NCBI GenBank assembly: GCA_012511485.1
Contig: JAAZFZ010000293.1
Location: 1-5,321 of the forward strand
DNA: 5,321 nt
Direction of reading: 5' to 3'
From: Clostridiales bacterium
Lineage (GTDB): Bacteria > Bacillota > Clostridia > Oscillospirales > Acutalibacteraceae
The notes beneath the pieces were generated by a model. It was given only the letters and a program-made list of their open reading frames with translations, did not search any database and had not been told where the DNA came from. A program made the translations under genes and the position numbers. This document shows positions 1-5,321 of this stretch, piece by piece. The stretch's first letter is position 1, and every line of letters starts with the position of its first letter.

Positions 1-2
1 CC

Positions 3-2996
3 AGCTGGCTTCATCTTAAAGATAATGGCATAGCCAGAGATGATGTCTATGATTTAGTATTTACGGATGTTGTTGATAATCTGCTCGACCTTGATATTAC
101 CGGCATATTGAGCCTCTTTGAAAGAAACACAACACCGGGTACCGGGCTCAACAACTCTGTAACAAATATTCTTGTTAATTTCGTGAAAAATGTTATTAAT
201 GTTGTCCTTCCAAATACTGCAACATCCTCTTACTCTACATTTGAGGACCTTATAAGCACAGTTAAGCTTCCTGCTCTTATAGCCAACCTTTTGAAGAATC
301 TTGATACATATGCAACAAGGCTTATGCCCTCCCTTCTTCCGCTTCTCTGTAATGCTCTGGGATTGAGCTCTGAGCAGGAATTCGGATATCCCTACATCAG
401 TTTGCCCGAAACAATCACAGGCGCAACATCCTTCTATATTTACAACTCTTCTTCAGGCCTGAACACAGCCTTCAGAGCGATTAACGGCACACTGAACAGG
501 GACTACCTCTATAAATATCGTATTAACAGCATTAGCACCAATCAGACGGGCGTTACGGTCAGATACAATAATGCACCCGTTGAAGATATCTTCATTAACG
601 GTGGTGAGTCCCTGAACTTTAACATTACGGGTACCCCCACAGCAAATTCAGTGCTTGTCCTGTATGTTAACTATGATGTCTATGAGGAAACAGGCGCAAA
701 GATGACTCCTGTTCCCATGGTTGCCACTGTATTCACCTATGTAACAACTATTAAAGACGACGGCGATACGGATAACAATGTTGATGTTAGCTCATCGAAC
801 TATCATATGGGTACATATGTAAAGGCAACATATATTAACCAAAACGGCAGCCTGAAAAAACTCGGGGACTATTCCTTAACTCTAAAGAGAAAAAATGACA
901 GTACATCTCACACTACACCGGCAACAATTTCTCTTTCTAATGCAACCATCGCACCCGGATTTGCCGGCTCTGGAATCACTGCCAATGTTTTCAACAATAT
1001 CAACACTACACTTGACGGCGGCGGTTGGTTGGTTAGACCCTATGCCGAACAGGTTGACGAAACATCCGAAAGGCCTGCAAACGGGCTTTACACTTCAACA
1101 TTTACCTACCAGGCAACAAAGACAAACGCATCCGGTAGTGCAGAGTCACTTCCCTTTTCGCATTATGTATACTTATATGATGATTTTAACCTTCCCTCAA
1201 TATTCAATTCTGCTGTTAATGCAAATCGTCAGCAATCACAGTACGGGACAGGTAATTATGAATACACCTATGTTGACGAGGAAGACGGGGAGACCTACAC
1301 ACAAACAGTTAACGGCGTTCAAGCATGGAATGATTATATAGATGCTCTCACAAATGCGGCATCTGTAGTTGAAAGGCCAAGGGTCATCAACACATTTGTA
1401 AATACCCATGCTAGCAAATATGAGACATATGCTAAAGACCTTGAGGATGCAATTGCAAGACTCGAAGCCTGTGCAATTTCCGCTGGCGTTTCGTCTCTCA
1501 AGCCTCTGGTTGAAGCCTATGACCCAAGAAATGAAAAGATTTCACTTGACCCTGAAACCAATGAACCCATTATCGACCCCGAGACAGGCAAATTTGTTAT
1601 GGAGAGGATGGATTATTACGAAGAGGGCTATGCTTTCGTCGACAAAGAGGATTATGCACCCTATACATGGAATCGCTTTGAGGATGAAGTGAAAATGGCC
1701 CGCAGGATTGTAGATAATCAGGAGTCCGAAGAACCCGATGAAATAAGCTCCATTGAATTGGCTTATGCAGAGCACAGGCTCTCACTCTATGCAGACAGAC
1801 TTATTCGTACGCGTGCATATACCGATGCTCTTAATGCCGGAATTGCAAATGCGCAGGCTGCAGGCTATTCTGAGGCTGATTTCACTGAGGAGTCATGGGA
1901 GGAATATGAAAGCGCCTTGAACTTTGCAGTTGCAACAGCCGCCGAGCCCTTGGGAACATACAACTTTTTTGGATATCTAACTTCTGCAGACGGCCTTCGT
2001 CAGTCCAAGGTCAACACTGCAAGAAAAGAACTTGTTGAGGCGGAAAAGAGGCTTGTTTCTTCAGCTGATTATACTCAACTTCTTGCCCAGATAAATAGAG
2101 CCGCAGGTTACACTGACCCCGACCTGTTCACACAAGCATCATGGTCAGAGTTTGTAGATGCTCTCGAATATGCAAATTATCTTGTGGAAGAAGAGCTTGT
2201 TGCCAATCTGAATAATCAGGCAGAAATTGATGCTGCAGCCATAAGGCTTAGCAATGCTATTGACGCTCTTGCTCTTGTTGCAGATTACACTCAGCTCAAT
2301 GAAACAATTGCATTAGCTAAATCGCCTGCTTATAGTCCAAATAACGGAAGATTCACGCAGGAGTCATACGCTGCATTTGAGGCGGCATTAGCCGAAGCTG
2401 AAGGAGTTCCTGCCGGTCTTCCTAATTCCAGCCAGAATGTGATAGATGCTAAGGAGTCTGCACTTTCCATTGCAATTGATGCGCTTGTAAACACCCAGGA
2501 ACCGGACATTGATTTTGTGGATTACAGCGAAATGAAAGTGCTTGATTTATTTAGCTTTGAGGATGGCTCATCTTTCCTTTGTGGTCTCAACAGCTGGTAT
2601 CCGTCAGTCACCGGTGAAATAGAGGCTGTTGGCGGTGCCACCTTCGAGATAATAGCAAATGACTATGGTGCCGAAAGCACAGGTACGTTTATAGATGTTT
2701 ATGCTCCCAATGGTTCATATGTCAAGAGCTACCAGGTAGTATACTTTGGCGATGTCGATGGAGATAGCGTTGTTGAGGGTGCCGATTTCACTGCACTTGA
2801 CTGTATGACAAACTTTATTGGTGATTTATTTGAAGCATCCGGCGGTTATGCAGATCACAACTCTTACACAATGGCATGTGATGTTTATCCGGACGGTGCT
2901 TTGGACGGTTCTGACATAACTACTCTTGATGCTGCCGTTCAGGGACTTGGCGCACTAGGTCAGGACTATACAATGGATAACTTTATTTGGTACTAA
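3..2996 (+). CDS. Large secreted/surface protein with FIVAR-like repeats and C-terminal dockerin (5' partial)
   Basis: The frame is open from the left edge; residues are numbered from the codon at position 3 (997 codons seen). No ATG, ribosome binding site or signal peptide occurs near the edge, so the true start lies upstream. Domains in order: a helical, leucine-rich stretch (about 20-130); a beta-rich region of unknown family (about 135-430); divergent helical units (about 442-604); three clearer FIVAR-like repeats (605-830); a small beta module (about 840-916); and a dockerin with calcium loops D917-D928 and D960-D971. FIVAR (found in various architectures) modules are helical repeats of large Gram-positive surface proteins and probably act as spacers or adhesive parts. 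Dockerins bind cohesins in a calcium-dependent way. No catalytic domain, sortase motif or membrane anchor is visible, so attachment would have to come through the dockerin or the missing N-terminus. The gene ends with tandem stops TAA TAG. The dockerin call is firm; the function of the whole protein is unknown. Confidence 0.9.
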   Translation, partial: SWLHLKDNGIARDDVYDLVFTDVVDNLLDLDITGILSLFERNTTPGTGLNNSVTNILVNFVKNVINVVLPNTATSSYSTFEDLISTVKLPALIANLLKNLDTYATRLMPSLLPLLCNALGLSSEQEFGYPYISLPETITGATSFYIYNSSSGLNTAFRAINGTLNRDYLYKYRINSISTNQTGVTVRYNNAPVEDIFINGGESLNFNITGTPTANSVLVLYVNYDVYEETGAKMTPVPMVATVFTYVTTIKDDGDTDNNVDVSSSNYHMGTYVKATYINQNGSLKKLGDYSLTLKRKNDSTSHTTPATISLSNATIAPGFAGSGITANVFNNINTTLDGGGWLVRPYAEQVDETSERPANGLYTSTFTYQATKTNASGSAESLPFSHYVYLYDDFNLPSIFNSAVNANRQQSQYGTGNYEYTYVDEEDGETYTQTVNGVQAWNDYIDALTNAASVVERPRVINTFVNTHASKYETYAKDLEDAIARLEACAISAGVSSLKPLVEAYDPRNEKISLDPETNEPIIDPETGKFVMERMDYYEEGYAFVDKEDYAPYTWNRFEDEVKMARRIVDNQESEEPDEISSIELAYAEHRLSLYADRLIRTRAYTDALNAGIANAQAAGYSEADFTEESWEEYESALNFAVATAAEPLGTYNFFGYLTSADGLRQSKVNTARKELVEAEKRLVSSADYTQLLAQINRAAGYTDPDLFTQASWSEFVDALEYANYLVEEELVANLNNQAEIDAAAIRLSNAIDALALVADYTQLNETIALAKSPAYSPNNGRFTQESYAAFEAALAEAEGVPAGLPNSSQNVIDAKESALSIAIDALVNTQEPDIDFVDYSEMKVLDLFSFEDGSSFLCGLNSWYPSVTGEIEAVGGATFEIIANDYGAESTGTFIDVYAPNGSYVKSYQVVYFGDVDGDSVVEGADFTALDCMTNFIGDLFEASGGYADHNSYTMACDVYPDGALDGSDITTLDAAVQGLGALGQDYTMDNFIWY
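1815..2492 (+). repeat. Tandem FIVAR-like protein repeats (three units)
   Basis: Three consecutive protein repeats of about 70-83 residues lie at residues 605-687, 688-759 and 760-830 of gene 1. Each opens with a [A/D]YT-type start (AYTDALN, ADYTQLL, ADYTQLN). Each then has an F-T-x-x-S-[W/Y]-x-x-[F/Y] motif (FTEESWEEY, FTQASWSEF, FTQESYAAF) and closes with a helix rich in Ala/Leu. In units 2 and 3 that helix ends in AIDAL. This pattern matches FIVAR-type three-helix modules. DNA identity between units is low, so they are old duplications and not a recent expansion. More divergent units seem to precede them at about residues 442-604. Boundaries are approximate. Confidence 0.75.
2520..2750 (+). 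other. Pre-dockerin beta module of gene 1
   Basis: Residues about 840-916 form a small, probably beta-rich module directly before the dockerin. Landmarks are FLCGLN, AVGGATFEI, STGTFIDV and the run YQVVYFGD that enters the first calcium loop. The same landmarks in the same order occur before the dockerin of the next gene (GYIYNM, PVGGASLVF, STGTRVDV, YIVVFGD), so the two C-termini are homologous over module plus dockerin. Comparable modules precede dockerins in many clostridial surface proteins. I know of no established function and none can be read from the sequence. Confidence 0.6.
2751..2951 (+). other. Dockerin domain of gene 1
   Basis: Two 12-residue EF-hand-like calcium loops are present. 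Loop 1 (917-928) has Asp at positions 1, 3, 5 and 12 and Glu at 9, but Ser replaces the usual Gly at 6. Loop 2 (960-971) has Asp at 1, 5, 9 and 12 and Gly at 6, but Tyr at the position-3 ligand site. Each loop is followed by a helix of the expected L-D type (FTALDC, ITTLDA). Cys934 at the end of helix 1 and Cys959 just before loop 2 match a pair in the dockerin of gene 2. This is a dockerin type I-like domain; partner specificity cannot be inferred. Confidence 0.85.
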
Positions 2997-3005
2997 TAGA
3001 ATTTC

Positions 3006-3039
3006 TCTTTCGGGGAGGAGTTGATTTCTCCCCGAAAGA
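3006..3039 (+). terminator. Intergenic hairpin, possible weak terminator or attenuator
   Basis: A perfect 12-bp inverted repeat (TCTTTCGGGGAG at 3006-3017 and CTCCCCGAAAGA at 3028-3039) encloses a 10-base loop, starting ten bases after the stop of gene 1. The stem has six consecutive G/C or near-G/C pairs and would be stable. It is followed by AATCAATTTTAG, with only a four-base T run starting seven bases past the stem. That is poorer than a classical intrinsic terminator. It could cause partial termination, protect the 3' end of the upstream message, or set the relative output of genes 1 and 2. The hairpin is seen directly; its role is inferred. Confidence 0.5.
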
Positions 3040-3067
3040 AATCAATTTTAGCTAATATTATTTCTTT

Positions 3068-3076
3068 GGAGGTGAG
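3068..3076 (+). promoter_or_regulatory. Strong ribosome binding site of gene 2
   Basis: GGAGGTGAG lies seven bases before the ATG at 3084. It is a near-complete complement to the 16S rRNA 3' end and fixes the start of gene 2 at 3084. The longer frame from TTG 3021 would place 21 uncharged-to-basic residues ahead of an otherwise perfect signal peptide. Confidence 0.9.
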
Positions 3077-3083
3077 AAAGCCA

Positions 3084-4292
3084 ATGAAAATCACCAGAAA
3101 AATTCTGGCTGCTTTTCTCGCAATCCTATTTGTTGCAGGTACTTTATCATTCAGTGCATTTGCCGAGGGGACACCTGTAGGCAGTGAAAGTATGCAGGTT
3201 GTGATTAATTCTCAGCTGCAGGCAGAGCCGGGTGAAGTCATAACGGTAACTATTAACGGTACCAACAACTATTATGCAGCTAATATGCGTTGGCCGATTA
3301 TTTATACAAAATCTGTTTTTGAGCTTATCGATGAATACGGCCATCCGACAACCCAAGAGGATTATGTCCCCATAACTGTTGCGGGTCAGCTTACCGCTCC
3401 CGGTTCAAGCGTTTCGGCTATTGACGCAACAGGTAAATCGGAACTTGGAGACTTTTCCAACAATAAATATGGTGCCTTACTTTTCCAATGGGTCGGCAAT
3501 TACAATAATGGTGTTGTCAACTGCTATACGGCACCCAGCGGCTCAAATTGCATTTCATTCCAATTAAGAGTCAAGGAAGGCGTTACGAGTGACAAAGGCA
3601 CTATCCAGATTCCAAGCGAGTTAACCGAAATATTCTATTATCAGGCTATGAACAATCCGGCAGATCCCAGTACAATCTACACTATGAACAGTCAAACCTG
3701 CGCAATGTCTTTTACAAACTGTTCTGTAAACATCAACACAAATGTGCCGGATATTGGTGTGGTTGCAGAAACATCAACAATTATTGAGCGCTTTAGTGAA
3801 TCTGACGCTGCGTATTATGGCTTTAACGGTTATATTTACAATATGGGCGATTATGAATACTATCAAAGCCATTATTTGATTAGTTATCCGATTTTTTCTG
3901 AAGAGGAAATGCTTTCGTATATTCAGCCGGTCGGCGGTGCGTCTCTTGTGTTTACTCTGATGGATGGGCAGTATGCTTATAGTACAGGCACAAGAGTAGA
4001 TGTAGTTTACGAAGGTGTAACAATTGCTACATACTATATTGTTGTTTTCGGAGATATAAACGGTGACGGCGTTTGCGATGGCACCGATGTGAATTTAATT
4101 GATTGTGCAACGCAGTATTTATATGATTTTTCCTATTCAAGTGATGTGCGAAGTAACCCGCAATACTATGCATGCGACGCGTCAGGAGACGATTCCTGCG
4201 ACGGCGGTGATTATATTTATATAGAAGCGATTTCAAATGGTGATTACCTGATTTCACAAGACCGTTACTGCTCAGTAATTGATTTCGAATAA
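3084..4292 (+). CDS. Secreted protein with cohesin-like domain and C-terminal dockerin
   Basis: This complete 402-residue protein starts at ATG 3084, chosen for its ribosome binding site and signal peptide. The signal peptide has basic MKITRK, a hydrophobic core at about 7-21, and predicted cleavage after A25-F-A27. Residues about 36-220 look like a cohesin-type beta-sandwich: a PGEV strand at 49-52, YY at 63-64, a Y..SVFELI edge strand at 74-82, and an FQLRVKE strand at 159-165. Residues about 228-322 are the pre-dockerin module shared with gene 1. The dockerin has calcium loops D324-D335 and D365-D376. The mature protein is acidic (only about 11 Lys/Arg), rich in tyrosine (about 35 residues) and has nine cysteines, unusual for a clostridial secreted protein. 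It carries both a cohesin-like and a dockerin domain, as cellulosomal adaptor proteins do, and lacks any visible enzyme domain. The gene ends in three in-frame TAA codons, 27 bases before gene 3. Dockerin and secretion are firm; the cohesin call rests on strand pattern only. Confidence 0.9.
   Translation: MKITRKILAAFLAILFVAGTLSFSAFAEGTPVGSESMQVVINSQLQAEPGEVITVTINGTNNYYAANMRWPIIYTKSVFELIDEYGHPTTQEDYVPITVAGQLTAPGSSVSAIDATGKSELGDFSNNKYGALLFQWVGNYNNGVVNCYTAPSGSNCISFQLRVKEGVTSDKGTIQIPSELTEIFYYQAMNNPADPSTIYTMNSQTCAMSFTNCSVNINTNVPDIGVVAETSTIIERFSESDAAYYGFNGYIYNMGDYEYYQSHYLISYPIFSEEEMLSYIQPVGGASLVFTLMDGQYAYSTGTRVDVVYEGVTIATYYIVVFGDINGDGVCDGTDVNLIDCATQYLYDFSYSSDVRSNPQYYACDASGDDSCDGGDYIYIEAISNGDYLISQDRYCSVIDFE
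3189..3743 (+). other. Cohesin-like domain of gene 2
   Basis: Residues about 36-220 show the order typical of cohesins and related beta-sandwiches. An early strand carries PG[D/E]V and alternating V-x-V, then comes a strand ending in Y-x-x-[S]-[V/I]-F, and later F-Q-x-x-V-[K/R]-E. The same landmarks occur in gene 3. Cys147/Cys156 and Cys206/Cys213 sit in closely spaced pairs that could form local disulfides. Boundaries are approximate, and remote relatives such as other carbohydrate-binding beta-sandwiches cannot be excluded. Confidence 0.5.
3765..4052 (+). other. Pre-dockerin beta module of gene 2
   Basis: Residues about 228-322 contain GYIYNM, SEEEML, PVGGASLVF, STGTRVDV and YIVVFGD, in register with the module before the dockerin of gene 1. 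It is longer than the gene 1 copy because of a tyrosine-rich insertion (about residues 245-268). The module runs straight into the first calcium loop with no linker, which suggests that module and dockerin fold together. Confidence 0.6.
4053..4241 (+). other. Dockerin domain of gene 2
   Basis: Loop 1 (324-335) is canonical: Asp1, Asn3, Asp5, Gly6, Asp9, Asp12. Loop 2 (365-376) has Asp at 1, 5, 9 and 12 and Ser at 3, but Asp in place of Gly at 6. Cysteines lie at position 8 of both loops (Cys331, Cys372), and a second pair flanks the inter-loop segment (Cys341, Cys364). Only the second pair has a counterpart in gene 1. The two-fold symmetry expected of dockerins is preserved. Confidence 0.88.
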
Positions 4293-4301
4293 TAATAAAG
4301 C

Positions 4302-4308
4302 AAGGAGG
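4302..4308 (+). promoter_or_regulatory. Ribosome binding site of gene 3
   Basis: AAGGAGG lies 11 bases before the ATG at 4320, slightly long but usable. The next in-frame ATG (4329) would be 20 bases away, so the upstream ATG is preferred. The site sits in the 27-base gap after the triple TAA of gene 2, which supports translation of gene 3 from a shared message. Confidence 0.85.
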
Positions 4309-4319
4309 CAGAATATCAC

Positions 4320-5321
4320 ATGAGAATTATGAAGAAAATCCTCAGTTTAGTACTTGCAGCTACAATGGCTTTGAGTGTATTCTCAATAGCGGCTATTGCA
4401 GACCCTGCGATAGGCACTGCAACACTAAAACTGAAATTGACAGACTCGGAGGGCAACCCATTGGCATCCGATGCGACATTGGCACCGGGAGATGTATTTA
4501 ATGTGGTGCTCAATCTCGAAACGGACTATTATGTAGGCTCTACACATTTTGTTTGGCATTATGACAGTACGATTTTCCAGCCTGCAAGGGATGGTTTGCC
4601 ATTCACTGCAGGCACAGAGGACGGCAAAGGTGTTGTGAGCGCCGATGCAATTTCCGGGGAGAACGCTTTCTTCACATTGCCGGAAGATGATGGAACGCAT
4701 ATGAATGAAAATGGCCAATGGCTTTATCATTGCACGGCAAAATCAATTGGAGGCCGTGTTAATTGCGACCCTTCAATAACGGGAGGGAACTATTTTTACT
4801 ATCCAAAAGCATGGGTTGGCACCAGAGAAGGTGTTGAAATTGACGGTGTAACATATTATGGAAACCAAGTTCTTCCATACTACTATGACATAGGTTACAT
4901 TGCTTATATTGTCAACGCCGGCACTGGTTCTCTTTCAGGCAACGAAGTTGAACTGTTGACCCCCTCTCAGGATTTAGTGCAGTTCCAGATGATGGTAAGA
5001 GAGGATGCCCCCGAAACGACATCTGCTCATTTTTGGGTTAATCAGGACTGTGAGAAAACCCCAACTAATGTGGCCGGCAAAATATATGTTAATAAGCTGG
5101 CAAGCAGTTCAATAGCATCTTCAATTACGAATATGGGCATGGATTATGTCTATGTTGACACTGACTATAACTTCACGATTTCAAGCGGCAGCACACAGAC
5201 ATCCACGGTGAGCTTCGACCTCAACGGTGGAACAGGCACAGCTCCCGAGGCGGTCACAGGCGAGGTAGGGACAGATGTATCTCTTCCGGCAGTCGGCGGA
5301 GAAAAGACAGGTTATTCCTTC
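4320..5321 (+). CDS. Secreted protein with cohesin-like domain and InlB-type repeat (3' partial)
   Basis: The frame runs from ATG 4320 without a stop to the right edge (334 codons). The signal peptide has basic MRIMKK, a hydrophobic core at about 7-26, and predicted cleavage after A25-I-A27. Residues about 33-285 contain a cohesin-like pattern: LAPGDV at 54-59, YYVGS from 70, a Y-D-S-T-I-F edge strand at 81-86, and FQMMVRE at 222-228 followed by EDAP. Between these strands lies a long aromatic insertion (YFYYPKAW and a YYYDIGY segment) absent from gene 2. Residues 295-334 are the first part of a Listeria-Bacteroides (InlB B-type) repeat: TVSFDLNGG, then G-T-D-V-S-LP, then TGYSF, where the expected GW would follow beyond the edge. 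Such repeats are beta-grasp stalk modules of extracellular proteins. Further repeats, a dockerin or a wall anchor may follow outside the window. Secretion and the InlB repeat are well supported; the cohesin-like call is moderate. Confidence 0.9.
   Translation, partial: MRIMKKILSLVLAATMALSVFSIAAIADPAIGTATLKLKLTDSEGNPLASDATLAPGDVFNVVLNLETDYYVGSTHFVWHYDSTIFQPARDGLPFTAGTEDGKGVVSADAISGENAFFTLPEDDGTHMNENGQWLYHCTAKSIGGRVNCDPSITGGNYFYYPKAWVGTREGVEIDGVTYYGNQVLPYYYDIGYIAYIVNAGTGSLSGNEVELLTPSQDLVQFQMMVREDAPETTSAHFWVNQDCEKTPTNVAGKIYVNKLASSSIASSITNMGMDYVYVDTDYNFTISSGSTQTSTVSFDLNGGTGTAPEAVTGEVGTDVSLPAVGGEKTGYSF
4416..5174 (+). other. Cohesin-like domain of gene 3
   Basis: Residues about 33-285 align by landmarks with the gene 2 domain: PG-[E/D]-V, then YY about 13 residues later, a Y-x-x-x-[V/I]-F strand end, and FQ-x-x-V-[K/R]-E. 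The spacing between the PG and FQ landmarks is about 165 residues here against about 110 in gene 2, so this copy carries an insertion of roughly 55 residues rich in Tyr and Gly. It has only three cysteines (HC, NC and DC contexts) against four in the gene 2 domain. Confidence 0.5.
5202..5321 (+). other. InlB B-type (Listeria-Bacteroides) repeat, truncated by window edge
   Basis: Residues 295-334 of gene 3 read S-T-V-S-F-D-L-N-G-G-T, then a GT-x-V-x-LPA strand, then KTGYSF. This is the standard order of the InlB B-repeat family (vxFdxNGGt...Gt.v.lP...r.GY.F.GW). The C-terminal GW and last strand are outside the window. A Ser/Thr-rich linker (SSGSTQTS) precedes it. Confidence 0.85.

Noticed and set aside
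108..110. TTG as the start codon of gene 1
   Set aside because: The frame is open upstream to the left edge, there is no ribosome binding site before the TTG and no signal peptide after it; the gene is 5' truncated by the window.
1542..1785. Minus-strand open frames opposite genes 1, 2 and 3
   Set aside because: They have no ribosome binding sites, their products have no domain pattern, and they overlap strongly supported plus-strand domains.
3044..3067. Promoter for gene 2 with a TAATAT -10 box at 3053-3058
   Set aside because: The only TTGATT-like -35 candidate (3021-3026) is 26 bases upstream, too far, and lies inside the hairpin. AT-rich gap sequence explains the match.
3021..3083. TTG 3021 as the start of gene 2
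   Set aside because: The TTG sits in the loop of a perfect hairpin, and the purine run before it is the hairpin arm. ATG 3084 has a better ribosome binding site and begins directly with a signal peptide.
4183..4198. Small inverted repeat CAGGA/TCCTG inside gene 2
   Set aside because: Five base pairs within the coding sequence of dockerin loop 2 is expected by chance and the codons are explained by the calcium-binding residues.
4329..4331. Second in-frame ATG as the start of gene 3
   Set aside because: It would be 20 bases from the AAGGAGG; ATG 4320 at 11 bases fits better. Either start would keep a working signal peptide.
3..5321. A classical cellulosome gene cluster
   Set aside because: No glycoside hydrolase, carbohydrate-binding module of a known family or typical multi-cohesin scaffoldin is visible; only the docking-type domains are.
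1..5321. CRISPR array, tRNA or rRNA gene, insertion sequence or phage module
   Set aside because: No regularly spaced short direct repeats, no cloverleaf or rRNA signature, and no transposase or integrase motif were seen; nearly all of the window is explained by the three coding regions.

Overview
The window reads as one plus-strand block of secreted surface-protein genes from an anaerobic Gram-positive bacterium. A clostridial, Ruminococcaceae/Oscillospiraceae-like gut or rumen organism is the most likely source. The reasons are the strong GGAGG ribosome binding sites, short lysine-rich signal peptides, paired dockerin calcium loops, FIVAR-like helical repeats and an InlB-type repeat. This is an inference from protein style; there is no rRNA or other phylogenetic marker here.

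Layout. (1) Positions 3-2996: the 3' part of a very large gene that is open to the left edge (997 codons seen). Its product has a helical N-terminal stretch, a beta-rich region, a tandem array of FIVAR-like three-helix repeats, a small beta module, and a C-terminal dockerin with two calcium loops. (2) Positions 2997-3083: an 87-base gap with a perfect 12-bp hairpin and a strong ribosome binding site. (3) Positions 3084-4292: a complete 402-residue secreted protein with a signal peptide, a cohesin-like beta domain, the same small pre-dockerin module as gene 1, and a dockerin. (4) Positions 4320-5321: the 5' part of a third secreted protein, with a signal peptide, a second cohesin-like domain paralogous to that of gene 2, and the start of an InlB B-type repeat cut by the right edge. 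No gene is supported on the minus strand.

How they may work together. Genes 2 and 3 are separated by 27 bases and are almost certainly co-transcribed. Gene 1 may be in the same unit, with the hairpin tuning read-through or mRNA stability. In cohesin-dockerin biology a dockerin on one protein docks into a cohesin on another in a calcium-dependent way. Here dockerins (genes 1 and 2) and cohesin-like domains (genes 2 and 3) are adjacent, yet none of the visible sequence has a recognisable glycoside hydrolase or other catalytic domain. The best hypothesis is a non-catalytic extracellular assembly or adhesion system rather than a classical cellulosome. Whether these particular domains bind each other cannot be told from sequence alone.
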